Shown here piece after piece: positions 12,700 to 24,275 of a stretch of DNA of 64,000 bases. Origin of the DNA: Lithospermum erythrorhizon. Its lineage: Eukaryota > Streptophyta > Magnoliopsida > Boraginales > Boraginaceae. Both the position numbers and the translations under genes were made by a program. Numbering within the stretch: position 1 is the stretch's first letter; every line of letters starts with the position of its first letter. Below the pieces are notes generated by a model that saw only the letters and a list, made by a program, of their open reading frames with translations, did not search any database and had not been told where the DNA came from. The stretch covers positions 62,001 to 126,000 of the forward strand of contig JADFUC010001205.1 of NCBI GenBank assembly GCA_019722365.1, written 5' to 3'.

Positions 12700-12970
12700 G
12701 ACATCCTCTATACTTCGAACGGACGCCCTATACTTCCAACGGACGCCCTCTATACTTCTAACGATGTCCTTTACATATATCGAACCGACGCCCCAGAATC
12801 AAACGGATGTCCGCATGTAGAAATGGCGCATTTCTAATTTTAAGCGGACGTCCGATACCGAACGGACGCTTAATTTATATTAATACTAAAGTGGACGTCC
12901 GATAAATGAAACGGACGTCCGGTACAGAGAGTCAGTAGACAGTTAATTTTAAGCGGACGTCCGATAACCT
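12700..12970 (+). repeat. Palindromic motif array between hAT and second ORF
   Basis: The perfect palindrome CGGACGTCCG occurs at 12845-12854, 12912-12921 and 12954-12963. Near copies (GGACGCCC, GGATGTCCG, GGACGTCC) occur at about 12720, 12741, 12806 and 12893. It is the same motif as at 9651-9870, linking both flanks of the transposase. Confidence 0.75.
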
Positions 12971-13171
12971 GAAACGATGATCCCATTAACATTAAAGTTT
13001 TATAAATTGCTCCAAACCCTAATTGTACTTCATTTCCTCAATTGTAACGATTCCAACACCAAAATTTCATATTTTCTCTCTACTTCTACTATAAAACTTC
13101 ATCTTTTCCTAAATTTAAGTGTACAAAGTGTTCTATAACACTTAAAGAACATATTTTTCACATTTTCTAAT

Positions 13172-14485
13172 TTGCTAATTGTCTCAATTATTCACGAAGA
13201 AAAGGTAATACAACAAGGGCGAAAGAAGCAAAAGTGGAAAGGAAAGAAGCAGCGAGGAGGAGTCTCGCCTCCACCGCCACCATTACAACCCGCCGAGCTC
13301 AACAAGTTTATGAAGAAACCATCCAACCGGTATTTATGTTTACGAAAAAGAACTTCGCGTACAAATGCTATTGTTGGTTTGGACCATGGATGGTTGAATC
13401 TTGCTAAGTTTAATTGTATATGGTACCCGAATTAGTTAGAGAATTTTATATGTATATGCAAGTGGATTTAAATGATTCAATTATTTAGTATGTTCATGGT
13501 AAAAAGGCATTTTAGATTCTCATACGATAGCTCGCTAATTTGGAATCGAGGATTATAATGACCACTTTTCCTCGAATGGCCTCCTCAGAAATTAGAGTTT
13601 AAATTGTCCATTTACCTGCATGAAGCAATTAGTTATTTTAACAAATGATAGAATGCGGATGCATTTATAAAAAGCTCGAGGCATAATGCATTTAATCGGT
13701 CAACAAAAGCTAGCTTTTAAGATTGTAAAAGATATTTTGATGCCTGCTAAAAGCAACGATCAATCGCTAAGTGTCATTCATACCTTAGTCACATATGCTT
13801 TATTGAATGAGAAGAAGATCAACTTACCTAGATTGATTATTAAAAATATGGATAGGAGTAGGGGAAAGTCGTTCTTGCCGTATGGTATGTTGATATCCAA
13901 TTTCTTGGTAAATGAGGGGGTGAATGTGAATAATGAATGCCCGACTGGTGGAGTTCAATCACGTTATTTGGGAGCAATCCTTGACCAACCAAGAAATATA
14001 TCGGGTGGAACGTATTTAAGCCGGGTCAAAACGGGAGGCGATGGAATTGTTCTAGCCCGTCACGAAAGAAATTTGGGAACAAAATGAGTGTAGCGCACCA
14101 CAACCTCCACAAGGATGGACGCCGAATCCCCCTGGAGAGATCCGTTCCCCTTGTATTCGAGGTCCTAGTATTACCATTATCTCGGGTCCGTCTCAAGTGA
14201 CCATGATTCTAGTCCTCTCGAAATGACTACGTAGATGTCATTGATATGTATTAAAGGTACGAATGCAATGTATTCTATATTGATTAAATTATATACACCA
14301 TCATTATTTTTATTGAATATCAAAATGCGTGAGGTTGGAAAAATATGCAACTTGGAACGGAGGATCAAGATCGCTTGGATTCCGTTGATCGTCGCGGTAA
14401 CCGAATTGAAAAACGCTGATATATGACGCAGCAGATCCATGGTATCCATCGCCACCTCGATCTTTCACACCCAAATCCCCAAGAT
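13172..14485 (+). pseudogene. Plant transposon-protein ORF (PF20167-like), decayed
   Basis: Second reading frame of the hAT locus. It starts with a basic, proline-rich N-terminus (KQRGGVSPPPPPLQPAEL), continues with WLNLAKFNCIWYPN and, after a TAG at about 13433, LVREFYMYMQV, the signature 'x-L-V-R-E-F-Y' of proteins annotated as putative plant transposon protein. The second half is open at 13686-14087 (KINLPRLIIKNMDRS, FLPYGMLISNFLV) and ends with a proline-rich tail (PPQGWTPNPP near 14110). The family's biochemical role is not established; it is found in plant transposon-rich DNA. Stops and frameshifts near 13435, 13530 and 14200 make it inactive. A sibling copy is at 53304-54680. Confidence 0.7.
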
Positions 14486-15443
14486 ATACGTAGATTTAAG
14501 ACGAAGAATAATGTCTCTATGTTTTTATTTCTTTTATAAATGAACCTTTAGTTTATTTTGTTTTATGATGGATGAACTTTGCTTAGTTTAATGTTTATGT
14601 TATGTTTTACTTTTCCAATTCAAAATAATCGACATTCGATTTTTTAAAACGAATCTCTTGGATTATCAATTATTAATTATTTACTATTTCAAAAATTTAA
14701 AATTTATATAATTGGATTCCTCTTTAAAATACTTTCATAATATTAATTTTTAATAATAATATAATTAAAAATAATTAAAAATTAAATATTTATCTCGATA
14801 TATGAGAAATTCAATTATAATCTAGGTAGATTATACGTCTGAAAACAAGAAAGATAATTGTACTTGTTCCAATGAGAACAAAAGAGAGACAAATTAGTGG
14901 GACAAGAATTAGATTCTTTGTTTGGTCAAATGTGTGGAATGTAGATGAATAGTTCTATGTATGTCCAGAAACTGAGAATATATTTCTTCATTTAAAAAAA
15001 ATGTTAGTCAGTATACTCAAATTTTTTTAGTTGTCATATTAGCAAAAAAAATATTTTAAAATACTTGTCACTTTAGAATTCCAATGCAATATTTGATTAA
15101 TTTTTCCTTTTAAGTCCCTATTTAATGTATATGTAATAAAAACTTCTAATACCAATACATTCATTAAATTGTTGTTTGATTCATTAATTAGGATATATAT
15201 GTAAAATATCATTCAATCTTAATTGATTTTTAATTTAAGTGAAAATAGCTAGAATAATAACTAAAAATATCCGAAGGAGTATCGAATAATATTTTATCTT
15301 TATACTTTGTCTCTATAATCTTTTTACTAGATTTCTCATCTTAGTAATGATTATCTCTATTTAATAAAGTACAAAATAGAAAATTAACATAAGTTTTTCT
15401 ACATGTTAAAAAGTAAAATTAAAAATAAGATATAACACCCGAA
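14486..15443. other. AT-rich intergenic stretch
   Basis: Very AT-rich, no gene seen. No copies of the CGGACGTCCG motif, so there is no visible 3' end of the preceding hAT unit. Confidence 0.5.
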
Positions 15444-15485
15444 TGTCAGAATGACTAGCTAAAATATAGTTATATATATAGTTAG

Positions 15486-15537
<52 letters not shown>

Positions 15538-16257
15538 CGTTACAACTATATATTAACCTCGAATGTGGACCAAAATAACTTTCAATATATTTCTTGAAAC
15601 AACTCAATACAATATAATAATTTATAATGACACTCAATATAACTTGACACGACTCTAATAATACTCTTTTATTTTTGTTGACACTCAAACCTCAGTTTTA
15701 ATATACCTCACAAACTATAACTACAAAGTAATATCAAGGCTTTGCTTATTCACTCAATTCTATCTGACACTTGATCAAAGCTCTCTCCTCGCTTCGATTG
15801 CTAAGCAAAGCACCATCAAGACTTTTTCTTATTCACTCAATTCTCTCCCATAGTTGGTCAAACTCTCTCTCTCTGCTTGATTGCCATAAAAGCACTATCT
15901 AGAGCTTTTATTCACTCACCTTCGTGACACTTGATCAAAACTCTCTCAAGCTGATTGCTACAAAACACTATCAAGACTTTGGTTTCTTTTCTCTTGATTG
16001 AAGCTCACTAGCTTGATGGATTGATCTTCAAAGTTCACCCTCTATTTATAGGCTACAATACTTGATCATCAAGTCACCCAAAACTTGATCAACAAGTTTT
16101 CTTGGTCAATAAGTAACCTTGATACTCTTGGCCTCGAAGTAGCTTTGCCTTCTTGGTCAACAAATAATCTTTTTTTCTTTGCTACCAAGTTATCTTACTT
16201 TCTTGGCCACCAAATATTCTTGATCACCAAGTTTTATATTTCCACAATGACTTAATA
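15444..16257 (-). repeat. Left LTR (3' LTR) of the gag-only Copia element
   Basis: Aligns along its length with 18070-18671 but is about 200 bp longer, owing to a long (TA)n run and an extra internal copy of a segment with TTATTCACTCA and CACTTGATCAAA. Divergence is substantial, so the insertion is not recent. Confidence 0.88.
15486..15534. repeat. (TA)n microsatellite
   Basis: About 24 uninterrupted TA units, expanded from the short TATATAT run at the same place in the partner LTR (about 18118-18126). Confidence 0.97.
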
Positions 16258-16515
16258 CTCCCCTTATATCAAATTCTCAAGGCAGAATATCCGACCTTTA
16301 TTCTATGACGGTGCCAAAATTCTTTCCTCAGTGGTATTTCCCACTATGGACTATTTGAAACTTATTAAAAAATAGTTGTCTCTTTTACCTCGGCATAAGC
16401 AAGATCTACATAATTTGGACTTGGCCTCCTCTCATGGGTAGACCTTCTAGTCAGTTTTCCGACGGCTTTGATAGCTCCTTCCTCTGTCGACTAATCAGAG
16501 GGTTCTCAGGGTGTC

Positions 16516-17999
16516 TCATGCATGTTTGTTCTCTAAATACTTCTTTGATTTGGATTGAAACTCCAACTCTTGAAATTTCCCATTGATCGATAACTTCAGA
16601 TTCTTTGATTTTGTCTGGTTAGCAACATCTTGAGATGGACCTAACTGCAACTTAATTTGCAACTTTTCTTGCATGCGACTTATGGTAACAATAACCTTGT
16701 CCATATCGATTCTTTCAAATTAACATCACTTTTCTTCTATTTCGCTCTTCCAAACCGGCTTATCTATGACCTTCAAATCTTTATACACCTTCACCTCGTC
16801 TCAGATTATATGATTGGAACCTCCCGATCAATAATCTCATCATTCTTCAAATCACCTGAATACTCACATATCATTGAAAGTGTATTCCTCTACAAGGTCT
16901 TTCCTTGAACATCAACAACATCTACTTCTTCCACAAAGAAGGATGTCTCAAAGTCCCAATCTTCTTTTGTAGGACTCTCGTTCTTGAACGATGTCACAAT
17001 ATTTCCTTCAAATTTCTTGGACCAACAATTCTTTGCATAATGTCCCTTTTGGCAGTCAGAGTATCTGCCACTTTGACTTATTCGACGGCCAATCTGCTTT
17101 GAAACCGTTCACCATTCGGAGAAAATCTAGCTCCCCCCCCGATTGGAAAAACTCTATCTTTTTTCGCACACCTCGCTCTGATCTTTGAATTTGTGCAATC
17201 AAGCTGAAGCTTTTCGAGCTCCCTCTTGGTTTCGCCTTACATCTTCACTGTTGAATCTCCTACCACCATGTTCTTTACCCCGATATCTACCTCGTCCTTG
17301 CCTTCTCTCTCCGTGTGAATAGGCGCTTTTCCGAGTAGGTAGGTCGGGTTGTGACATGGACTTTTCTAGATCCTCTTCATTACTGAGCAAATTCTCCAGA
17401 TCTGTTAATGTTGACTCGACGGCCTAGCCCCCCAGTTGCCTCTCGACAAATACCCCTCGTATTCGGCTTCAACCTATGGATGATAATTCTTTTCATCTTG
17501 GTCTCCTTAATCCCATTCTTGGGATCTAACTTCGAAATCTCCTTACTAAGAGATTTCACCTTCGAGAAATATTCACTGACTGACATATTTCTCTAGGAGA
17601 TCGACAATAGCTCATTTTCGAGTCTTTGCAATTTCGCATCATTTTTCTTTGAAAAAATCTCAACCAGTATCCTACGCCCTTGGAGTCCGGCATATTTGAT
17701 CCGCCGTAGGAACCCCCTCTTACCGCCTCTTTAACCTTCCATTTCTTTACGATTTCAAGGTTCAAGTAGCTTATCCCTTTGATCTTACAACTCCATCGGT
17801 CGTGACTGTGTCGGCGGCGTTGAGGTTTACGTGGTTCAAGTAATGTTGTGTTCTCGCATTTCTCTTGGCGCGCCAGGTCATTACCATTAACAATATCCCA
17901 TAAATCCTGTCCCAATAGGTAAAACTTCATCCGAGTACTCCAAGACCCATAATTATTGTTATTGAGTTTTTCAATGGATGTAAAAAAATCTACCATCAT
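16516..17999 (-). pseudogene. Copia gag polyprotein (UBN2 type), frame-broken
   Basis: Capsid-like gag of the surrounding LTR element. Reading on the minus strand from 17999: FTSIEKLNNNNYGSWSTRMK and LLGQDLWDIVNG, the usual N-terminus of plant Copia gag. Then LSVSEYFSKVKSL-like and RIIIHRLKPNTRG at 17586-17380, a basic RGRYRGKEHGGRRF segment at about 17300, and a CCHC-knuckle remnant (CQKGHYAKNCW, near 17030-17062). Its first Cys is not seen in frame. A last open part (17th kb, 16704-16516) has no known domain. Frames change near 17560, 17385 and 17190. No integrase or RT follows. Confidence 0.9.
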
Positions 18000-18049
18000 T
18001 TTTATAATACTCTTGCAAGATTCTTGCTACTCAATTCTCGTCGATTTAA

Positions 18050-18066
18050 CCCGCCTCGATACCAAT
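18050..18066 (-). promoter_or_regulatory. Primer-binding site (initiator-Met tRNA type)
   Basis: On the minus strand ATTGGTATCGAGGCGGG directly follows the LTR end at 18070. The canonical plant form is TGGTATCAGAGC; here one base is lost in the middle. Confidence 0.85.
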
Positions 18067-18069
18067 TGC

Positions 18070-18671
18070 TGAGAACGATTACTAAAATATGGGCTGATAT
18101 ATAAAATACGCAAACCATATATATATTAACTTCAAATAGGGCCAAAATAACTTTCAATATATTTCTGGAAACAACTCAATACAATACAACAATTTATAAT
18201 AACACTCAATATAACTTGATACGACTCTAATAACACTTTTTTATTTTTATTGACACTCAAACCCTAGTTTTAATATACCTCTCAAAATATAACTACAAAG
18301 CACTATCAAAGCTTTGGTTATTCACTCAATTCTCTCTGACACTTGATCAAATATCTCCGTGGCTTGATTGTTACAAAACACTATCAAGTCTTTGCTTTTT
18401 CTTCTATTGATTAAAGCTCTCTAGCTTGATGGATTGATATTCAAAGTTCACTCTCTATTTATAGGTTACAATACTTGATCATCGAATCACCCAAAACTTG
18501 ACCAATAAATTTTCTTGATTACTAAGTAATCTTGATACTCTTGGCCTCCAAGTAACCCGACCTTATTGATCAACAAGTAATCTTTTTTTCTTTGCTACCA
18601 AGTTATCTTAATTTCTTGATTACCAAGTATTCTTGGTCACCAAATTTTATATTTGACAATAACTTCTAACA
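18070..18671 (-). repeat. Right LTR (5' LTR) of the gag-only Copia element
   Basis: 602 bp, bounded by TG and CA in minus orientation. The shared landmarks with the left LTR are CTTTCAATATATTTCT, CACTCAATATAACTTGA, CTAGCTTGATGGATTGAT and CTCTATTTATAGG (the last a likely TATA-type box read on the other strand). Confidence 0.9.
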
Positions 18672-19345
18672 TCGAAAGCATGCAAGAAAATATATTTAAC
18701 AAATATACTCATATCAAATTTAAGATACTAATTTTATATAAAATATTTTCCTATATTAACTTCTTAACATGTTACTATTAGAAAAAGCAAATTACATTTA
18801 ATCTAAGCAATAACTTATACTGTATTAATACGAAGATAGTATATAAATAATTAAGTCAAAATTTAACAGTCAACCATAATAAAAAAAACAGTCAACCATC
18901 ATAATCCAAAGATGAAGAATAATTTTTGAAATGGAAAGAATATTTTTGTTGTAGAGGGGGAAGGCGAAGACCAAGCCGGCTTCAACTATGTCACAAAATC
19001 CATTTCACTGATTTTTTTCCTTCTTATTCATATTTGTATATTTTGTGCATTTGGGTTTGTTTTATACATTGTTAAGTTTGGTTTTTATTTTTTATTTTTT
19101 TTATACTGTTAGATTGGATAGAGTTAGATGAAAACTTGATTGTTTTTTTTGGTATTGGCATGGAATAGATTTATTATTTGAATATTAAACATATAAAAAA
19201 GTTGGATAGTATTTGTTCAAATTTGACAAAAGAATAAGATTGTATTTCAGCAATATCTGGATATGTGAAAACTGCTCTGCCTATATTATTAGATTTATGA
19301 AAAAGGGATATTTGGGAAGTGAATAAAGATAATTGATAGTGTAAA
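18672..19345. promoter_or_regulatory. Upstream region of the PBS1 gene
   Basis: About 670 bp between the retrotransposon and the PBS1 start codon. T-rich from about 19000, as plant 5' UTRs and leader introns often are. There is no single convincing TATA box, and an upstream ATG near 18987 is not in frame with the gene. The insertion ends under 700 bp from the start codon, so it may sit in the promoter. Confidence 0.45.
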
Positions 19346-22300
19346 ATGGGTTGTTTTCCTTGTTTTCATTCAAATGAAGAGGAGAAGTTGAATCCTCAGA
19401 GGGGTAAAGCTGCTAAGGAAGTACATACTTCTTTGCCAGCTAACTTTTCAAGATTATCTTCTGGTTGGTATCTTTGTTTATCCATTTCTTTATATGTTAT
19501 TTGATTTGATCTGTTTTTGCTTATTGATCATGTTTTTTTTTTTTTTTTTTATATCATTTGGTGTTGCAAGATTCTGATTTTTCTTTTCAGATGTATATGC
19601 TTTGTTGTTTTGAGCTGTTTGATGGATATGTTAAGATAAGATGGTTGGTGATGAAAATTTGGATTCAATTTTTAAAAAAGAGATCTTTAAGGAGAATTAT
19701 TATTTGGGAAGTGATATAGCAAAATTTCACTGTTTTGGCGATAGATTATAAAATTTGGTTTTTTTGGATGTGTCCATGATCATTGTTCATATCGAAATTA
19801 GGAAATTGTTGAGCTTACCATGTCATCCCTACTGAGTAGTGAGCCGAGTAATTTCATTATCAATTTGTTGGAATTGATAAACATAGACAACTTTGAAGTG
19901 TTTGTTGCTTTCATGATTACTAACTTCTTCATAAATTTAATTTTGCAGGAGGAGATAGAACAAAACCAAGAAGCAACAGTAGTTTAAGGGAGGAGTCATC
20001 AGTGGCTAAGGAAATCCCAGATGCTCAAATTGCTGCACAAATATTCACTTTCCGTGAGCTTGCTGCTGCGACTAACAATTTCAGAACAGAGTCTTTCTTA
20101 GGTGAGGGTGGTTTTGGACGTGTATATAAAGGGCGGCTTAGTAGTGGTCAGGTATTTGATTCTGCTTTAGTGTTTATCATTGGGCCTCATGCTTCCTTCC
20201 AGCTTTTATCTTTTTGTTATCAGTTTCAAGTTAATGAACATGATCTATAGACCGCATATACAGAGATAGTTGATTTAGCAGTTCACACTTTCATATCTAA
20301 GTTGTATATTCCCCTAATGCTGGAGGTGTAGACAATGCATAACTTAGTAGGCCATCTGCGCCTTCTTCTTCTAGTAGGCCATTTGCGCCTTCTTCTTCTT
20401 CTCTTAGACTATTTTTATTAATTTTCACAGCTGGTATTTTCTTTATGAAGGAGATGATATCATCGAGAATTTGAACCGACTGTATATCTATAGTCATATA
20501 TCTTAGTTTTTACTGTAGACATATAAGCTATTTGTAATTAGGGTAATCTTTCAAGACAATAGAAGCCATTCATAGCCTTTTTGGTATAAGCCGAGGAAAT
20601 GACAAAATGACAAGAACTATGATCAGATGACGTCAGGAAATGATGGAACCCTTGGAATTTATATGTTTGGTGCCTTTTCAGTATATGCTCGTACTTCTTC
20701 TCTATCTTAGTTTGATCAATAGATATAGCAGCATGTCCTGGAAGTGCGAAAATGAATCTTGGCATACTTGGCATATCTATAATCAGTTTTCTCCATCCCT
20801 CTGAAAACGAAATTCCACCAGGGGAGGGATGCTAAATGCCTATAGTTACTTTTCTTTGCAAATGATGCATCGTTCCTATACATCAAGAGATTAGAATCAT
20901 TTTCTTTTAAACAGTTATTGATCAAGGTTAACTTTTTAGCATCATAAGATGATTGTCTTCTTTGTACAAGACTACAAGTTAATCATTTGATTTCTTTGAA
21001 GCCATAGAATAGATGCATGATCATGTTCAATTGTCATATTAACTATCTTTATGATCTAATCTTCATTTTCTCATGTTGATTTATCAGGTGGTAGCTGTCA
21101 AGCAATTGGATAGGAATGGCCTCCAGGGGAACAGAGAATTTCTAGTGGAGGTTCTTATGCTCAGCCTACTCCATCATCCTAACTTAGTGAATTTGATTGG
21201 ATATTGTGCCGATGGAGATCAAAGGCTCCTTGTCTACGAGTTCATGGCCATGGGGTCATTGGAGGATCACCTTCTTGGTAACCAATCTATCCTTTTTCCA
21301 GCAGTGACAGTGTCTCTATTTCTTCCCTCCCTTGTCCCTAACAATATTAGTCGAACGATATCCAACCAGTGGTGCCTAGTAAGTTTATAATATATTGACA
21401 TCTATAGAATTTTGTAGAATGGCTATGGGAATACATGAAAGTCTGTGACGAACAATATCCGAACTCATGCAGATGAAGAGCAGGGCATACAGACATATGA
21501 TAGAAAATCCACTAATATAAAGCCATTGCTAACAACACTGTCATGTTGTCGCGTAACATATACAATACATCCCTGAAATCCGAGTTACACCCTGAAATTG
21601 TAAACAGCCATCTTCAGAGATCTCTATTTGGAAGCACCTTATTTATCCATTTCAATATTTTTGTGATGTGCTTGTTATTGCCATCTAAGCATTTATCCTT
21701 GATCTCTGTTAGTTATTGTGTTAACAATGCAGTAGGGATGGAGAAGAATCTGCATTTCATCTCCCAATATTATCTCTATCTAGCTCCTTTATCTATCTAG
21801 TATTATTTCACTTTAATAGCTGTTACAATGGCTTCACTTGAGTGCTTCAAGAACTATAAACTGTACTTTTCCCCAATTTTTTATGCAGATCTTCCACCTG
21901 ATAAAGAACCACTAGATTGGAACACAAGAATGAAAATAGCTGCCGTTGCTGCCAAAGGTTTGGAGTATCTTCACGATAAAGCCAGCCCTCCGGTTATTTA
22001 TAGGGACTTTAAGTCGTCTAACATATTACTAGGTGAAGAATTTGTTCCAAAACTGTCGGATTTTGGACTAGCTAAGCTGGGCCCGACAGGTGACAAGTCA
22101 CATGTGTCTACTCGGGTCATGGGAACTTATGGTTATTGTGCCCCTGAGTACGCTATGACTGGTCAGTTGACAGTCAAGTCTGATGTCTATAGTTTTGGTG
22201 TTGTCTTCTTAGAGCTTATAACTGGTCGAAAAGCTATTGACAGCACCAGACCTAAAGGAGAACAAAACCTCGTTGCATGGGTAAGTCAAGGAAATATCTT

Positions 22301-22827
22301 TCCACATTTTAGTGTTGAAAGTTTTGATGTTTCTTGCTCTCTGGATATAATTTATGCTGAACTATACATACAATTTTATGAAACTGCAGGCCAAACCTTT
22401 GTTCAATGATCGTAGAAAGTTTGCGAAATTAGCAGATCCACGGCTTCAAGGCAAGTATCCAATGAGAGGTCTTTACCATGCCTTAGCGGTTGCATCCATG
22501 TGCACACAGGAACAGGCTGCTGCTCGTCCTCTCATTGGTGAGGTGGTTACTGCCCTCTCCTATCTGGCAAACCAAGCGTATGATGACAGGAGAAATCATG
22601 AAGAGAGAGGCAGGCATGTGTCAAGGAATGAAGAAGGGGGAGGATCTGGGCGGAAGATGGATCTGGAAGGCTCAGAGAGGGATGATTCACCTAAGGAAAC
22701 TGCTCGGATGTTGAACAAAGATTTAGAACGTGAACGAGCTGTTGCAGAGGCGAAAATGTGGGGAGAAAACTGGCGGAAGGGAAGACAGAAAAATGCACAA
22801 GGCAGTTTTGATGCCAATAATGCATGA
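19346..22827 (+). CDS. PBS1: PBS1-like receptor-like cytoplasmic kinase (RLCK VII)
   Basis: Intact five-exon gene, 446 residues: exons 19346-19463, 19949-20151, 21088-21277, 21889-22280, 22390-22827, all with GT-AG introns and phases that join cleanly. The Ser/Thr kinase acts at the plasma membrane in immune signalling. MGCFPCF at the N-terminus gives Gly2 for myristoylation and Cys3/Cys6 for palmitoylation. Kinase motifs: [11 protein letters not shown] (91-101), Lys112 in VAVKQL, catalytic YRDFKSSN (Asp210), DFG 228-230, APE 255-257. GDKSHVS (238-244) is the site cut in Arabidopsis PBS1 by the bacterial protease AvrPphB. The C-terminal tail ([35 protein letters not shown]) is specific to PBS1 rather than other PBL kinases. 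The loop that is SEMPH in Arabidopsis is STRPK here (289-293). Orthology rests on full-length similarity including both tails. Confidence 0.95.
19530..19550 (+). repeat. Poly(T) run in PBS1 intron 1
   Basis: About 20 consecutive T between exons 1 and 2; of no evident function beyond U-richness of plant introns. Confidence 0.9.
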
Positions 22828-24107
22828 TTGACAAGAAGACATCACAGAGGCTCCAATCCCCATAAAGTGTGCTCTGCAACTGGTTCTTTTAACAGCCAGT
22901 TCAGTTCGCGCCCCTACCCATAGAAGACTAGCGCGGATCCTAAATTTTTACTTCTTCTGTAAAGATTATTTTTCGTCTTCTAAGCGAATGAGTAAACGTG
23001 AGAAGAAGTTGATACGGAGGGGTACATGATGAGTGTATATTTACAGCTAGAAGAGAAACCAATGGAGTAATGGAGGTGCCTAACGTTTTGGGTGTGCTCT
23101 TAAATATAAATCTCTGTTTTCTGAAATCTACAATTGTTGTACTATGTTGGATCATAGAAAATCCACAGTTTGCTTCCAGATATCTTCTTTAATTAGAACC
23201 CTTCTCAAAGGTCACAATTTTGTCTTAGGAAATCAAAGCAAGAGGATGAAGAAGACAATGATTGTTTAGTACCCTAATAACTTCTTGAGGGTTGAATGCC
23301 AACTCAAATATGTATATCCAATGTATATAATCATTTAATTTTATGAACAAATTGAACTACTATAACTTAATACAAAGAATGATATATCTATATATGGATA
23401 TTATATGGCTAAATTTCATCTAGGCGTCTGAATTATTGAGTACATTTTAAATAGTCACTTAAACATTTCAACCTTTCAAATAGGTACATGGGATATTTTT
23501 GATACTGAACTACGATAACTTGATTATATGGAACATGTATAAATGTATTATCTACCAAGCCATAAGGTAGATCAGTGGCTACTTGTTACTAGATGAAATT
23601 ATGCGGTTAAATAACAAACTCCACTAAATGTAATCAATGTTTTATCGAATGACTAAATGTGAAATCCACTCTCAAGAAACCATTGATCGAACCAAGAATG
23701 TGACATTCTTATTATCATGTTACTTTCCCTGTTTGTCACTTATTAGCAAGTAATCCATATAATTTTTATGAGGATAAGCCAAGTTGGAAGTATTTTAAAG
23801 TGAGGTGGAAGATGGACAAATGAAGAAGTTGAGTTGGCAGGGTTTAATTCATATCTGATCATGTGTGCCCGACAAGGCAAGGCCTGGTGTTTCCTGCTCA
23901 TCACTATATCCTTTGTCGTAAGAGTAGAGCACAAATGGTGGTGGTGTTATCAAATATTGTACCCATTATCACTCCTCACTAAAACTTTATAGAATGCTCT
24001 TATTATTTCAAAATAGTAATAACCTCAATAAAACTAACTAAAGTAATGTATAATCTTGATCTTTTATCTAATCTAGTGTTGCAATAAGTGGATTATAATA
24101 TTATTTT
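22828..24107. other. PBS1 3' UTR and intergenic DNA
   Basis: The 3' UTR probably runs to around 23160, judged from composition only; no clear AATAAA was found. Beyond that is AT-rich DNA without a recognised gene. Confidence 0.4.
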
Positions 24108-24275
24108 TCTTAGTTATGTGAATAGTCAAGTCATAGGTTCAACTTCGCTCAATTATTTGTTGAGTTGAAATTTAAAAGTATATTTCATGTATCATATTTT
24201 GTTTTTAATTCTGTGAATAATCAATTTAGGTTCGACATAGTTCAATTAGTTGTTGAGTTGAAACATAAAAATATA
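24108..24275. repeat. Diverged tandem duplication
   Basis: Two copies of about 100 bp share TGTGAATA(G/A)TCAA, AGGTTC(A/G)AC, TCAATTA, TTGTTGAGTTGAAA and a trailing A-rich part. The second starts near 24211. Confidence 0.7.

Larger units (their letters stand above)
9490..14485 (+). mobile_element. Degenerate hAT element with a second transposon-protein ORF
   Basis: A composite region: GC-rich 5' flank (9490-9880) with palindromic motif copies, TATA box, decayed hAT transposase (10251-12549), a second motif array (12700-12970), and a second reading frame of the plant transposon-protein type (13172-14485). The motif occurring both before the transposase and between the frames suggests one unit, or a hAT element whose 3' subterminal repeats end at about 12990 with an adjacent ORF. 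Terminal inverted repeats and target duplication could not be found, and no motif copies follow the second frame, so the 3' end may be missing. The same gene order recurs at 48620-55230. Confidence 0.6.
15444..18671 (-). mobile_element. Non-autonomous Copia LTR retrotransposon (gag only)
   Basis: A complete minus-strand element of about 3.2 kb. The right LTR (5' LTR of the element) is 18070-18671; the left LTR is 15444-16257. On the minus strand the right LTR starts TGTTAGAAGTTATTG and is followed after 18070 by ATTGGTATCGAGGCGGG, a slightly altered initiator-Met tRNA primer-binding site (plus 18050-18066). The polypurine tract AAGGGGAG (plus 16258-16265) abuts the other LTR. The flanks CCGAA (15439-15443) and TCGAA (18672-18676) form a 5-bp target duplication with one mismatch. 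The 1.8-kb interior has gag but no protease, integrase, RT or RNase H, so movement would have needed enzymes in trans. Confidence 0.9.

Noticed and set aside
15482..15688. Minus-strand open frame ending in YIYIYIY
   Set aside because: Produced by the TA microsatellite inside an LTR.
22596..22817. Minus-strand open frame antisense to PBS1 exon 5
   Set aside because: Shadow of a real exon; no independent protein similarity.
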